Counted from the stretch's first letter, positions 9,642-18,343 are shown. The stretch: 64,000 bases of DNA from Candidatus Saganbacteria bacterium (GCA_016223205.1 JACRPM010000006.1:62001-126000); one strand, 5' to 3'. The notes: generated by a model not told the origin, from the sequence alone. Program-made: numbers and translations.

Positions 9642-11131
9642 TGGGCCTCCAACAAGATGTTAAAGTCAAAGTGCTGGTGGATGTTGCGGAAGCGCTGGCC
9701 ACTTCATTAAACCTCGAAAAAAGTTTGTCTTCCATTTTAAAGATATTGGCGGATACGCTTGAAATGCAGAGGGGGACCATTACCCTGGTCGACCCCAAAA
9801 CCAACGAACTGCACATCGAGATCGCTCACGGATTGACCCAAAAAGAAAAAGAACGGGGGCGCTATAAGATCGGGGAGGGGATCACCGGCAAGGTGGTGGG
9901 ATCCGGCCAGGCCATGGTCATCCCCGATATTACGGCCGAGCCGCTGTTCCTCGACCGCACCCAGGCGCGCCAAAATCTGATGGAAAGAAAATTCGCCTTT
10001 CTGTGCGTTCCCATCAAAGCGGGGAACCGGGTGATCGGAGCGCTGTCGGTGGACCATCTTTTTAAGGGTGAGATCTCTTACGAAGAAGATGTGAATCTTT
10101 TGACCATCATTGCCGCCATGGTAGGGCAGGCGGTGAAGCTGCGGGAGCTGGCCGAAGCCGAAAATATCAAGCTCCGTCGGGAATTGAGCGGCAAATATAA
10201 GTTCGACAATATAGTTTTTTCTTCTCCCCTGATGGAGGCGGTGCTGGATGCCGCGGTGCAGGTGGCGGAAAGCTCGGCCACGGTGCTTTTGCGCGGGGCT
10301 TCGGGCACCGGCAAGGAGCTGATCGCCGCCGCCATCCATTATGCCAGTCCGCGGGCAAACCGGCCGTTCATCAAAGTGGCCTGCGCGGCTCTCCCGGAAA
10401 ATCTCCTGGAATCCGAACTGTTCGGCTACGAGCGGGGAGCTTTTACCGGAGCGATGGAGCGCAAGATCGGCCGTTTCGAGGCGGCCGATACCGGCACCAT
10501 CTTCCTGGACGAGATCGGGGACCTGACCCCCTCCACCCAGGTCAAGCTCTTGCGGGTACTGCAGGAGCGGGAATTCAACCGGTTGGGAGGCAATCAGACC
10601 ATCAAAGTGGATGTGCGGGTCATCTGCGCCACGCACCGGGACCTGGAAAAAATGGTCAAAGAAAATAAGTTCCGCGAAGACCTTTTTTACCGCATCAATG
10701 TTTTTCCCGTCAAACTGCCGCTGTTATGCGACCGCAAGGAAGACATACCCCTGCTGGCCGATCATTTTATCGGAAAATACAACAAGCTTAACAAGAAGAA
10801 GATCAAAGGCCTTACCCGGGCCGCCCTCGATCGCTTGCTGGCTTACGACTGGCCGGGTAACGTAAGGGAGCTTGAGAACGCGATTGAGCGGGCGGTGGTG
10901 CTCTGCCGGAGAGACCTTATCGGACCGCCGGAGCTGCCGGCTGGTCTTTCGTCCCGGATAGAGGTGGAGACCCCGGCCGTAGGCGCCACCCTTCCAGAGG
11001 TGGTGGCGGCGGTCGAGAAACAGCGTATCGAAGAAGCTTTAGCCAAATATAAATCCCAAAGAAAAGCGGCCAAAGCGCTGGGCCTTACCGAACGGATACT
11101 GGGCTACAAAGTCAAAAAGTATAAATTATGA
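9641..11131 (+). CDS. Sigma-54-dependent activator with GAF sensor domain (NifA/FhlA-like)
   Basis: Start is placed at ATG 9641, giving 496 residues; an in-frame TTG 21 bases upstream lies inside the promoter. Residues about 15-165 form a GAF domain. The AAA+ domain has Walker A GASGTGKE and GAFTGA (266-271). The C-terminal Fis-type helix-turn-helix ends [20 protein letters not shown], close to the NifA type. With the local sigma-54 it should activate -24/-12 promoters. Matching dyads over its own promoter and upstream of all three amt operons mark it as the likely master switch of ammonium uptake here. No nif genes are present. nadE overlaps by 4 bases. Confidence 0.93.
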   Translation: MGLQQDVKVKVLVDVAEALATSLNLEKSLSSILKILADTLEMQRGTITLVDPKTNELHIEIAHGLTQKEKERGRYKIGEGITGKVVGSGQAMVIPDITAEPLFLDRTQARQNLMERKFAFLCVPIKAGNRVIGALSVDHLFKGEISYEEDVNLLTIIAAMVGQAVKLRELAEAENIKLRRELSGKYKFDNIVFSSPLMEAVLDAAVQVAESSATVLLRGASGTGKELIAAAIHYASPRANRPFIKVACAALPENLLESELFGYERGAFTGAMERKIGRFEAADTGTIFLDEIGDLTPSTQVKLLRVLQEREFNRLGGNQTIKVDVRVICATHRDLEKMVKENKFREDLFYRINVFPVKLPLLCDRKEDIPLLADHFIGKYNKLNKKKIKGLTRAALDRLLAYDWPGNVRELENAIERAVVLCRRDLIGPPELPAGLSSRIEVETPAVGATLPEVVAAVEKQRIEEALAKYKSQRKAAKALGLTERILGYKVKKYKL

Positions 11132-12702
11132 AACTCGCGCTGGCACAGATCAATCCCACGGTCGGAGACCTGCCCGGCAACACCCGTAAGATCATGGATT
11201 TTATTTCCCGGGCAAGGGAGCAGGAAGCCGACCTGGTAGTTTTTCCGGAACTGGCTATAACCGGCTATCCCCCCGAAGACCTGTTGCTTAAACCGCAGTT
11301 TATCTCCGACAACTTGGCCTCCCTTAAGGAGATCGTTAAATTCAGCAAAGGGATCGCCGTTTACCTCGGATTCGTCGATCGGGACCGGAAAGGCATCTAT
11401 AACGCGGGGGCCTTTATCGAGAACGGCCGCCTGAAAAAAATTTATCACAAGATCAATCTGCCCAATTATGCGGTCTTTGACGAGAAAAGGTATTTCCTGC
11501 CGGGCGAAACACCCGCGGTAATCAATAAGATCGGATTGGGTATCTGCGAGGATATCTGGGTCAAAGGCGGGCCGTACCTGGCGGAAGTAAAATTGGGCGC
11601 CAAGCTAATACTCAATATCAACGCTTCTCCCTATCACGAAGGCAAGATAAAGGACCGACAAAAACTGCTAAGTAAACGTGCGCGCGAAAGCCGCACCCCG
11701 CTGGTCTATGTCAATATGGTCGGCGGGCAGGATGAGCTGGTTTTCGACGGCGGCAGTATGATGTTTAATGGGCAAGGGCGGCTTTTGGCCGCGGCCCGGC
11801 AATACGAAGAAGAACTGCTGCTTTGCCATCTTGGCCAGGCGCCCATTAAGGCCGAATGGCTCGAGGGCGAGGCCGAGGTCTATGAAGCATTAAAGCTGGG
11901 CGTTAAGGATTACGTCAACAAGAACGGTTTTCGGGACGTGTATATCGGAGTTTCGGGAGGGATCGATTCGGCGCTGACCTTGGCTATTGCCGCCGATGCC
12001 CTGGGCAAGGGCCGGGTGCACGCGGTCTTTATGCCTTCCAAGTTCTCATCCGAGTTGAGCCGTAAGGACGCGCGGCAAGTCGCGAAGAACCTGGGGGTGG
12101 AGTTCTCCGAGATCCCGATCGATAAGATTTTTGAGGAATATCTGGCCAACCTGGCTCCGTCCTTTGGCGGACGGGAACCGAACATCGCTGAAGAAAATCT
12201 GCAGGCCCGCATCCGGGGCAACACCCTGATGGCGCTTTCCAATAAATTCGGGCGGCTGGTGTTGACCACCGGCAACAAGTCCGAGACCTCCACCGGCTAT
12301 TGCACCCTCTACGGCGACATGGCCGGGGGATTTAATGTCTTAAAAGACGTTCCCAAACTGTTGGTCTACCGGCTGGCAAACTGGAGAAACGCCGAGAAAG
12401 CGGTGATCCCGGAATCCACCATCACGCGTCCGCCCACGGCAGAACTTAAAGCCGACCAGACCGACCAGGACACCCTGCCTCCTTACGAAGCGCTCGATCC
12501 CATCATGCAGGCCTATGTGGAGGAGAACCTGGGAGTGAAAGAGATCGCGGCCCGGGGATTCGATGAGGAGACGGTCAAAAAGATCGTTTCACTGATAGAT
12601 CGTTCGGAATACAAGCGCCGCCAGGCCCCGCCCGGCCCCCGCATCAGCCCCCGCGCCTTCGGCAAGGACTGGCGCGTGCCCATCACCAACGGCTATCGCT
12701 GA
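11128..12702 (+). CDS. nadE: Glutamine-dependent NAD+ synthetase
   Basis: This 524-residue, two-domain enzyme has an N-terminal nitrilase-fold glutaminase with the Glu-Lys-Cys triad E41 (FPELAITGYPPEDLL), K108 (KIYHKINLPNY) and C140 (GLGICEDIW). The C-terminal ATP-dependent synthetase carries the P-loop YIGVSGGIDSALTLA and a TTGNKSETSTGYCTLYGDMAGG segment. It makes NAD+ from deamido-NAD+ using glutamine nitrogen. Its coupling by a 4-base overlap to a sigma-54 activator of nitrogen genes is notable, since glutamine is its nitrogen donor. The next operon begins about 80 bases downstream at a sigma-54 promoter. Confidence 0.96.
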   Translation: MKLALAQINPTVGDLPGNTRKIMDFISRAREQEADLVVFPELAITGYPPEDLLLKPQFISDNLASLKEIVKFSKGIAVYLGFVDRDRKGIYNAGAFIENGRLKKIYHKINLPNYAVFDEKRYFLPGETPAVINKIGLGICEDIWVKGGPYLAEVKLGAKLILNINASPYHEGKIKDRQKLLSKRARESRTPLVYVNMVGGQDELVFDGGSMMFNGQGRLLAAARQYEEELLLCHLGQAPIKAEWLEGEAEVYEALKLGVKDYVNKNGFRDVYIGVSGGIDSALTLAIAADALGKGRVHAVFMPSKFSSELSRKDARQVAKNLGVEFSEIPIDKIFEEYLANLAPSFGGREPNIAEENLQARIRGNTLMALSNKFGRLVLTTGNKSETSTGYCTLYGDMAGGFNVLKDVPKLLVYRLANWRNAEKAVIPESTITRPPTAELKADQTDQDTLPPYEALDPIMQAYVEENLGVKEIAARGFDEETVKKIVSLIDRSEYKRRQAPPGPRISPRAFGKDWRVPITNGYR

Positions 12703-12744
12703 TCAATTTCGTAGATAAAATCCGTCAATTTATACAATATTGTA
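12702..12744. promoter_or_regulatory. Upstream activator sites of amt unit 1 (two 12-bp dyads, 31 bp apart)
   Basis: The proximal site TACAATATTGTA (12733-12744) is a perfect dyad. A weaker distal site, ATCAATTTCGTA (12702-12713), matches 5 of 8 key positions but sits exactly 31 bp away, as at the other two amt promoters. The proximal centre is 18.5 bp before the TGGC of the sigma-54 promoter. Confidence 0.6.
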
Positions 12745-12756
12745 GAACCTCGCTCG

Positions 12757-12772
12757 TGGCGCAGGGATTGCT
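12757..12772 (+). promoter_or_regulatory. Sigma-54 promoter of amt unit 1
   Basis: TGGCGCAGGGATTGCT has the -24 GG and -12 GC exactly 10 bp apart and fits the TGGCAC-N5-TTGC consensus. Expected start is near 12783, giving a 27-base leader with AGGAGGG before the ATG at 12810. Confidence 0.9.
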
Positions 12773-12809
12773 ATTGCTTTGTGTCCGCGCAGTTTAGAGG
12801 AGGGCTAAA

Positions 12810-14159
12810 ATGGATATAGCAAGTTTAGGCGCATCAATAAATATGGTTTGGCTGCTGGTCACCGGTTTCCTGGTCATGTTCATGCAGGCGGGTTTCGCCC
12901 TGGTCGAAGTCGGTATGACGCGGATCAAGAATGCCAATCACACCATGCTGATGAACATGATGATCTACGGCATCGGCATCCTCGGCTTCTTTTTAGTGGG
13001 ATTTGGTTTGATGTTTGGCGGGGTGGGCGCGCTTCCCACACTGGGCGTGGACGGTTCGGTCTTGAGCCGTGAATTCACCGTTAACCTCTTCGGCAAAAGC
13101 TTTGGGCTTTTCGGCTTGACCGGATTTGCCCTTAGCGGCATTACCAGCATGGGCGTGATCGGCTTCTTCCTCTTCCAGCTGGTTTTTATGGACACGACCG
13201 CGACCATCCCAACGGGGGCCATGGCGGAGAGATGGAAATGGCTGGCTTTTGTCATTTACGGATTTTTTGTTTCGGCGATCCTTTATCCGCTTTACGGCAA
13301 CTGGGTCTGGGGCGGGGGATGGCTTTCACAACTGGGCGCCAACTTCGGCTGGGGCCATGGGCTGGTCGATTTTGCCGGTTCATCGGTCGTCCACATGGTC
13401 GGGGGGGTCTGCGCAATGGCTGGAGCTTTGGTGATCGGGGCGAGGGTCGGAAAGTTCAGGAAAGACGGGACTCCCGTGGCTATTCCAGGCCACAATATCC
13501 CCATGGCGATCCTGGGAACTTTTATCCTGGCTTTCGGCTGGTTCGGTTTCAATCCGGGCAGCACGCTGGCGGGGACCGACCCGCGGATCGCGCTGATTGC
13601 GGTAAATACTTTACTGGCTTCCGCTGCCGGAACCTTTGTCGCCATGCTTTATATCTGGCGGCAGCAGGGGAGGCCCGATCCCGGGATGTGCGCCAACGGA
13701 ATGCTCGCCGGGCTGGTGGCGATCACCGCCCCCTGCGCATTTGTTTCGCCGCTTTCGGCCTTGGTTATAGGGGCGATCGCCGGCCTGCTGGTCTGCTGGA
13801 GCGTCTGGTTCATTGAATGGAAAATGAAGATCGACGATCCGGTCGGGGCTATCTCGGTCCATGGGGTGAACGGATTCTGGGGGATATTAAGCCTGGGGAT
13901 CTTTGCCGACGGAACCTATGGCGACGGATTAAACGGGGTAACTGGAATGGTGACCGGATTATTGCACGGCGACCCAAGGCAATTCCTGGCCCAACTGATC
14001 GGCGGGCTAATTTGCTTTGCCTTTGTGTTTGGGCTGTCATTTATTTTCTTTAAAGCGCAGGATCTGATAATGGGGATCCGGGTCTCTCCGGAAGAAGAAG
14101 TGCTTGGTCTGGACCGCGCAGAAATGACCTCGGTAGCTTATCCGCGGGACATAATGTAA
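12810..14159 (+). CDS. amt: Ammonium transporter (Amt/MEP/Rh family), copy 1
   Basis: This 449-residue membrane protein has about 11 hydrophobic segments. The family marks are GGVGALPT, the pore histidine segments SSVVHMVGGVCAMAG and ISVHGVNGFWG, and GWFGFNPGST. It conducts ammonium across the inner membrane. It is more distant from copies 2 and 3 than these are from each other, and the N-terminus starts directly with a membrane segment. It has its own sigma-54 promoter and is followed after 14 bases by a P-II gene that lacks the uridylylation tyrosine. Confidence 0.96.
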   Translation: MDIASLGASINMVWLLVTGFLVMFMQAGFALVEVGMTRIKNANHTMLMNMMIYGIGILGFFLVGFGLMFGGVGALPTLGVDGSVLSREFTVNLFGKSFGLFGLTGFALSGITSMGVIGFFLFQLVFMDTTATIPTGAMAERWKWLAFVIYGFFVSAILYPLYGNWVWGGGWLSQLGANFGWGHGLVDFAGSSVVHMVGGVCAMAGALVIGARVGKFRKDGTPVAIPGHNIPMAILGTFILAFGWFGFNPGSTLAGTDPRIALIAVNTLLASAAGTFVAMLYIWRQQGRPDPGMCANGMLAGLVAITAPCAFVSPLSALVIGAIAGLLVCWSVWFIEWKMKIDDPVGAISVHGVNGFWGILSLGIFADGTYGDGLNGVTGMVTGLLHGDPRQFLAQLIGGLICFAFVFGLSFIFFKAQDLIMGIRVSPEEEVLGLDRAEMTSVAYPRDIM

Positions 14160-14173
14160 GGAGGGCGAGGATA

Positions 14174-14515
14174 ATGAAAAAGATCGAATGCTTCATTCGG
14201 CCGGAGAAATTGGAAGAGGTAAAGGCCGCCCTGATAAAGGCCGGAGTGGTGGGTTTGACCATATCGGAGGTTTATGGCGCCGGGCGGCAAAAAGGATTTG
14301 TAGAAAAGTATCGCGTCAGCGAGGTAACGGTCAATCTTCTGCCGAAGATCAAGGTTGAATTGTACCTTAAGGACCAGGAAACAGATAAGATCTTGCAGAT
14401 CCTGGCTGCCGCCGCCAAAACCGGTGAAGTGGGCGATGGCAAGATCTTCGTGCTGGACGGGGTTGAGCAGGCCTTAAGGATCCGAACCGGGGAAAGAAAT
14501 GAAGCGGCGCTTTGA
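14174..14515 (+). CDS. P-II family nitrogen regulator lacking the T-loop tyrosine
   Basis: This 113-residue P-II trimer protein has the start MKKIECFIRPEKLEEVK, a T-loop GAGRQKGFVEKYRVSEVTVN, and the ATP-binding TGEVGDGKIFVLDGVEQALRIRTGER. Gln39 is kept, but position 51, the tyrosine that GlnD uridylylates in enterobacteria, is valine, and the usual Y-R-G-A-E-Y signature is degenerate. The protein can still bind ATP/ADP and 2-oxoglutarate, yet it cannot be switched by uridylylation at that site. It lies 14 bases after amt copy 1, so it most likely gates that transporter. Confidence 0.94.
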   Translation: MKKIECFIRPEKLEEVKAALIKAGVVGLTISEVYGAGRQKGFVEKYRVSEVTVNLLPKIKVELYLKDQETDKILQILAAAAKTGEVGDGKIFVLDGVEQALRIRTGERNEAAL

Positions 14516-14521
14516 ATTCCC

Positions 14522-14564
14522 TTCAAATTTGTATTCGCGGGCGTAAGCTTTTTACATTTTTGTC
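14522..14564. promoter_or_regulatory. Upstream activator sites of amt unit 2 (two dyads, 31 bp apart)
   Basis: Distal TTCAAATTTGTA (14522-14533) and proximal TACATTTTTGTC (14553-14564) each match 7 of the 8 key TACA-N4-TGTA positions. The proximal centre is 28.5 bp before the TGGC of the promoter, 10 bp more than in unit 1. Confidence 0.65.
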
Positions 14565-14586
14565 GGTTTTGTATGGAGCTTACTCG

Positions 14587-14602
14587 TGGCGCAGGAATTG
14601 CT
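14587..14602 (+). promoter_or_regulatory. Sigma-54 promoter of amt unit 2
   Basis: TGGCGCAGGAATTGCT differs from the unit 1 promoter in a single base. Expected start is near 14613, about 100 bases before the barrel protein gene. Confidence 0.9.
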
Positions 14603-14616
14603 TATAACCCGGTATA

Positions 14617-14736
14617 ATGCATATTTTATTTTATTCGATAGTAATGATGGTGGCGATCGGGGTCCCGGTATTGGGTATTGTTTTGAACAGTAAAAAGACA
14701 AAGGAGACTAATCATGAAGAACAACTGTTTGTGTAA
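14617..14736 (+). CDS. Possible 39-residue hydrophobic leader peptide
   Basis: An open frame begins four bases after the predicted sigma-54 transcription start and encodes a hydrophobic stretch (LFYSIVMMVAIGVPVLGIVL, residues 4-23) followed by a charged tail. It ends inside the next gene, overlapping it by 23 bases in another frame. No ribosome-binding site precedes it. It could be a leaderless single-membrane-span peptide or a chance frame in the leader; conservation would decide. Confidence 0.3.
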   Translation: MHILFYSIVMMVAIGVPVLGIVLNSKKTKETNHEEQLFV

Positions 14737-15376
14737 GATCGCATTATTACTGATCGCGCTGGCGGGGGTTAGTTATGCCACTCCCTCCACCAATATCTGG
14801 AACCCCTCGACCGACATCCAGGCCGCGGGGACAATGCATCTGGGGATCGATAATTACTTTACATTAGATGGCCCGGCCCAAGGGGGGTACGCTTTCCCGA
14901 CCGATACCGGTTTAACCTACGGCGTTTTTCCCGGATTGGAGATCGGTCTCGATGTTTTTCTCCCCCAAACGGCGCCCTTTGTGGTTAACGCCAAATATGG
15001 GGTGGGTGAGAGCGGAATGCTGCCGGCCCTGGCGATAGGCGGATTCGGTTTCGGCACCCAACTGGGCGTGACCGACCAGAATGTGATCTATGGAGTGGGT
15101 TCCAAGATTTTCCCGGTTATGGGAAGGATAACGGCGGGCTATTTTACCGGCAACGGAGCTAAAGATAACAGCGGGCTGATATTGGCCTGGGACAAGTCGC
15201 TTAACGACAAGCTCTGGGTCTCGATCGATTACGCCGGGTCCAAATCGGCGCTGGGAGCGACCTTCTACGGCTTTTCCTGGCTCTTCGCGCCTAACACTTC
15301 GATCATTTTTGCTTATGGCACTTATAACAGCGGAGCCCAGCCGACCGTAACCACGCAACTGGATATAAATATATGA
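14714..15376 (+). CDS. Exported, probable outer-membrane beta-barrel protein coupled to amt
   Basis: This 220-residue protein has a clear signal peptide ([18 protein letters not shown]). The mature part is rich in glycine and in alternating polar/hydrophobic stretches typical of outer-membrane strands: [65 protein letters not shown], and a terminal VTTQLDINI. No catalytic motif is seen and no family is recognised. AGGAG precedes the ATG. Its stop overlaps the start of amt copy 2 by 4 bases and both follow a sigma-54 promoter. An outer-membrane channel or sensor that serves ammonium uptake is therefore inferred, not shown. Confidence 0.75.
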   Translation: MKNNCLCKIALLLIALAGVSYATPSTNIWNPSTDIQAAGTMHLGIDNYFTLDGPAQGGYAFPTDTGLTYGVFPGLEIGLDVFLPQTAPFVVNAKYGVGESGMLPALAIGGFGFGTQLGVTDQNVIYGVGSKIFPVMGRITAGYFTGNGAKDNSGLILAWDKSLNDKLWVSIDYAGSKSALGATFYGFSWLFAPNTSIIFAYGTYNSGAQPTVTTQLDINI

Positions 15377-16590
15377 TAAATAGCGGCGATACGGCCTGGG
15401 TTTTGATCTCGACGGCCCTGGTGATCCTGATGACTCCGGCGCTGGCTTTCTTTTACGCCGGGATGGTGCGGAGGAAAAATGTCCTTTCCACCATCATGTT
15501 ATCGGTGGCGATCTTGGCTTTGATCTCGGTGCAATGGGTGCTCTTCGGCTATACCCTCGCTTTCGGCCCGGACCATGCGGGATTGTTCGGCGGGCTGAAC
15601 TGGCTGGGGTTAAACGGGGTGGGCCAGACACCTTATCCGGGTTACGCGGCCACCATTCCGCACCTGGCTTTTATGGTCTTTCAGCTGGCTTTTGCGGTGA
15701 TCACTCCGGCGCTCATTACCGGAGCATTTGTGGAAAGGATAAATTTTCCGGGATTCCTGCTGTTTACCCTGTTATGGAGCACTTTTATTTATGATCCGGT
15801 GGCTCACTGGGTTTGGGGGATAGGGGGATGGTTGAGAAATCTAGGCGCATTGGATTTTGCCGGAGGGACCGTGGTGCATATTACTGCCGGGGTCTCCGCC
15901 CTGGCCCTGGCCTTGATCATCGGGCGGCGCAAGGGGTACGGAAAGTTCCCCATGGAGCCGTCCAATATCCCTTTCACCATATTGGGAGCTTTCCTCCTGT
16001 GGTTCGGCTGGTTCGGTTTTAACGGCGGCTCGGCCTTAAGTTCCGGCGGGTTGGCAACCTCCGCTTTGGTGGTGACCAATACCGCAGCGGCCGCGGCGGC
16101 CCTAACCTGGATGCTGATGAGCTGGATCCATAAACGCCCGAGCGTGCTGGGGCTGGCGACCGGCGCGGTGGTGGGATTGGTGGCGATAACTCCAGCCTCG
16201 GGATATGTCAGCCCGCTTTCCGCACTGGTGATCGGGGCGGTGGCGGCGGTGGTCTCATATTATTCCATATTGATTCGCGTCAAGAGCGGCCTGGACGATT
16301 CGCTGGATGTTTTTGCCTGCCATGGGATGGGGGGAATAACCGGGGCTCTTTTAACGGGGGTCTTTGCCGATAAGGCGATAAATTCCGCCGGGGCCAACGG
16401 TTTGCTCTTCGGCAATCCCCAGCAGCTGCTGATCCAGGCGATCGCGGTCCTGGTGGTGGCGGTCTTTTCTTTTACGGTCAGTTACATATTGGGGAGAGTC
16501 ATCGATGCGGTCTTCTCGCTGCGCGCCCGGTCCGAAGAAGAGGAGATCGGCCTGGACATAACCCAGCACGGGGAAGCGGCCTACAGCTAA
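15373..16590 (+). CDS. amt: Ammonium transporter (Amt family), copy 2
   Basis: This 405-residue, 11-segment membrane protein starts [31 protein letters not shown], the classical Amt N-terminus. Pore histidines are in [14 protein letters not shown] and [17 protein letters not shown], and [15 protein letters not shown] is present. The residue after the second histidine motif, usually W (GGxWG), is T here. It overlaps the upstream barrel gene by 4 bases, and the P-II gene begins in its stop codon. It is very similar to copy 3, so this pair probably arose by a recent duplication. Confidence 0.97.
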   Translation: MINSGDTAWVLISTALVILMTPALAFFYAGMVRRKNVLSTIMLSVAILALISVQWVLFGYTLAFGPDHAGLFGGLNWLGLNGVGQTPYPGYAATIPHLAFMVFQLAFAVITPALITGAFVERINFPGFLLFTLLWSTFIYDPVAHWVWGIGGWLRNLGALDFAGGTVVHITAGVSALALALIIGRRKGYGKFPMEPSNIPFTILGAFLLWFGWFGFNGGSALSSGGLATSALVVTNTAAAAAALTWMLMSWIHKRPSVLGLATGAVVGLVAITPASGYVSPLSALVIGAVAAVVSYYSILIRVKSGLDDSLDVFACHGMGGITGALLTGVFADKAINSAGANGLLFGNPQQLLIQAIAVLVVAVFSFTVSYILGRVIDAVFSLRARSEEEEIGLDITQHGEAAYS

Positions 16591-16934
16591 TGGGCTTTAA
16601 AAAAATAGAGGCAATAATCCGGACCGAGAAGCTGGATGAGGTGAGGATGGCGGTGGAGGGGGTGGGGATCGTCGGCATGACGGTGACCGAAGTAAAAGGT
16701 AGAGGCAGCCAGAAAGGGATACTTCTGGAATGGCGGGCGGGCGAATATCGGGTGGAATTCTTGCCCAAATTAAAGCTGGAGCTGGTAGTGCATGATGTGG
16801 ATCTGGAGAAGGCGGTCGAAGCGCTGTCTGCTGCCGCCCGCACCGGAAAAGTCGGGGACGGAAAGATCTTTATATATTCCATGGAAGATATTGTGCGCGT
16901 CCGAACCGGCGAACGCGGGAGGCCCGCAGTTTAA
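16590..16934 (+). CDS. glnK: P-II protein GlnK-type, copy 2
   Basis: This 114-residue P-II protein keeps the T-loop signature LEWRAGEYRVEFLPK with the tyrosine equivalent to Tyr51 (residue 53 here), plus RTGKVGDGKIFIYSMEDIVRVRTGERG for ATP and 2-oxoglutarate binding. It begins within the amt stop codon, the arrangement seen when GlnK plugs its partner Amt under ammonium excess. It closely resembles copy 3 and differs from the first P-II, which lacks the tyrosine. A strong terminator follows. Confidence 0.96.
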   Translation: MGFKKIEAIIRTEKLDEVRMAVEGVGIVGMTVTEVKGRGSQKGILLEWRAGEYRVEFLPKLKLELVVHDVDLEKAVEALSAAARTGKVGDGKIFIYSMEDIVRVRTGERGRPAV

Positions 16935-16944
16935 GTTGATGTGA

Positions 16945-16984
16945 GGGGGGGGCCACCTCCTAATCGTGGTACGGCCCCCCTTTT
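16945..16984 (+). terminator. Rho-independent terminator after amt unit 2
   Basis: GGGGGGCC (16947-16954) and GGCCCCCC (16973-16980) pair perfectly, with further ACC/GGT pairing inside, and TTTT follows. It separates unit 2 from unit 3. Confidence 0.88.
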
Positions 16985-17027
16985 AACAAAATTGTATAAA
17001 TCCGAAGTTGTTTCGTACATTTTTGTC
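16985..17027. promoter_or_regulatory. Upstream activator sites of amt unit 3 (two dyads, 31 bp apart)
   Basis: Distal AACAAAATTGTA (16985-16996) and proximal TACATTTTTGTC (17016-17027), each matching 7 of 8 key positions. The distal site begins directly after the terminator. The proximal centre is 60.5 bp before the TGGC of the promoter, 42 bp (four helical turns) more than in unit 1. Confidence 0.65.
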
Positions 17028-17081
17028 ATAATGTCGAACCTTGAAAATTAAGTATTTATCGGCAGTCCGCTAAAAATTATT

Positions 17082-17097
17082 TGGCGGGAGAATTGCT
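17082..17097 (+). promoter_or_regulatory. Sigma-54 promoter of amt unit 3
   Basis: TGGCGGGAGAATTGCT has GG and GC in -24/-12 register. Expected start is near 17108, leaving a short leader with AGGAGG before the start codon. Confidence 0.88.
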
Positions 17098-17127
17098 TGT
17101 CTACCCTCAACGATTAGGAGGATGACA

Positions 17128-18342
17128 ATGATCAATTCCGGTGATACCGCCTGGGTTCTGATCTCCACGGCTTTAGTTATCTTAATGACCCCCGCTTTAG
17201 GTTTCTTTTATGCAGGCCTGGTCAGGAAAAAGAACGTGCTCTCGACCATCATGCTCTCTGTGGCCCTGCTGGCGCTGATCTCCCTGCAATGGGCGTTTTT
17301 CGGTTACTCCCTGGCCTTTGGAGCGGACCGGGGCGGCTTGATCGGGGGATTGAACTGGCTGGGACTTAATGGAGTAGGACAGGCTCCGAATGCGGCTTAC
17401 GCGCCGACCATTCCACATCTGGCATTCATGGTCTTCCAGCTGGCTTTTGCGGTCATTACTCCGGCGCTGATCACCGGGGCGTTCGTAGAGAGGATCAATT
17501 TTTCCGGATTCCTGGTCTTTACTTTTCTCTGGGCGACCTTTATTTACGATCCCTTGGCCCACTGGGTTTGGGGTGTAGGCGGTTGGCTTAGGACACTGGG
17601 GGCGCTGGATTTTGCCGGCGGAGCGGTGGTCCACATCAGCGCGGGATTGGCTGCGCTGGCAGTAGCCCTGGTCATCGGTAAACGCAAGGATTATGGAAAG
17701 ATCCCGATGGAACCCTCCAACATACCGTTTACGGTACTGGGAGCGTTCCTGCTCTGGTTCGGTTGGTTCGGATTTAACGGGGGCTCGGCTTTGAGCAGCG
17801 GCGGATTGGCGGCCTCGGCGCTGGTGGCGACCAATCTGGCGGGGGCGGCGGCGGCCATCACCTGGATGGTGATCAGCTGGATCCACAAAAGGCCCAATCT
17901 TTTAGGTTTGGCGACCGGCGGCATTGCCGGATTGGCGGCGGTAACCCCGGCTTCGGGGTTTATCAGCCCGCTTTCGGCCATGGCGATCGGGATGGTGGCG
18001 GCCATTTTCTGCTATTATATGATCATCTTTCGGGTGCGGGTGGGGCTGGACGAATCGCTCGATGTTTTTGCCTGCCATGGGATAGGAGGGTTGTGGGGCG
18101 TGCTGGCGGTGGGCTTGTTCGCCGAAAAGGCGGTGAACGCCGCCGGGGCCGATGGGCTCTTTTTCGGCAATCCGGGGCAGCTTGGAGCCCAGCTGATCAT
18201 GGCCGCGTCGGTGGCGCTGTTCTCTTTTATTGCCACCTATATTTTGGCCAAAGTGGTGGACGCCATTTTTGTGCTGCGGGTAAAAAAGAACGAAGAGGAG
18301 ATCGGGCTGGATATTTCCCAGCACGGGGAAACGGTGTATTAA
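17128..18342 (+). CDS. amt: Ammonium transporter (Amt family), copy 3
   Basis: This 404-residue copy is close to copy 2 along its whole length. The start is placed at ATG 17128 and not at ATG 17122, because AGGAGG directly abuts the earlier ATG, while the later one has normal spacing and gives the same MINSGDTAW beginning as copy 2. Pore histidines lie in GGAVVHISAGLAAL and VFACHGIGGLWGVL; the second motif keeps the tryptophan that copy 2 has lost. Ammonium uptake across the inner membrane is expected. It is followed after one base by a P-II gene. Confidence 0.96.
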   Translation: MINSGDTAWVLISTALVILMTPALGFFYAGLVRKKNVLSTIMLSVALLALISLQWAFFGYSLAFGADRGGLIGGLNWLGLNGVGQAPNAAYAPTIPHLAFMVFQLAFAVITPALITGAFVERINFSGFLVFTFLWATFIYDPLAHWVWGVGGWLRTLGALDFAGGAVVHISAGLAALAVALVIGKRKDYGKIPMEPSNIPFTVLGAFLLWFGWFGFNGGSALSSGGLAASALVATNLAGAAAAITWMVISWIHKRPNLLGLATGGIAGLAAVTPASGFISPLSAMAIGMVAAIFCYYMIIFRVRVGLDESLDVFACHGIGGLWGVLAVGLFAEKAVNAAGADGLFFGNPGQLGAQLIMAASVALFSFIATYILAKVVDAIFVLRVKKNEEEIGLDISQHGETVY

Positions 18343-18343
18343 T

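Noticed and set aside
14613-14618. TATAAT near the start of amt unit 2 as a second promoter
   Set aside because: No -35 box lies at a suitable distance, and the sigma-54 promoter accounts for transcription.
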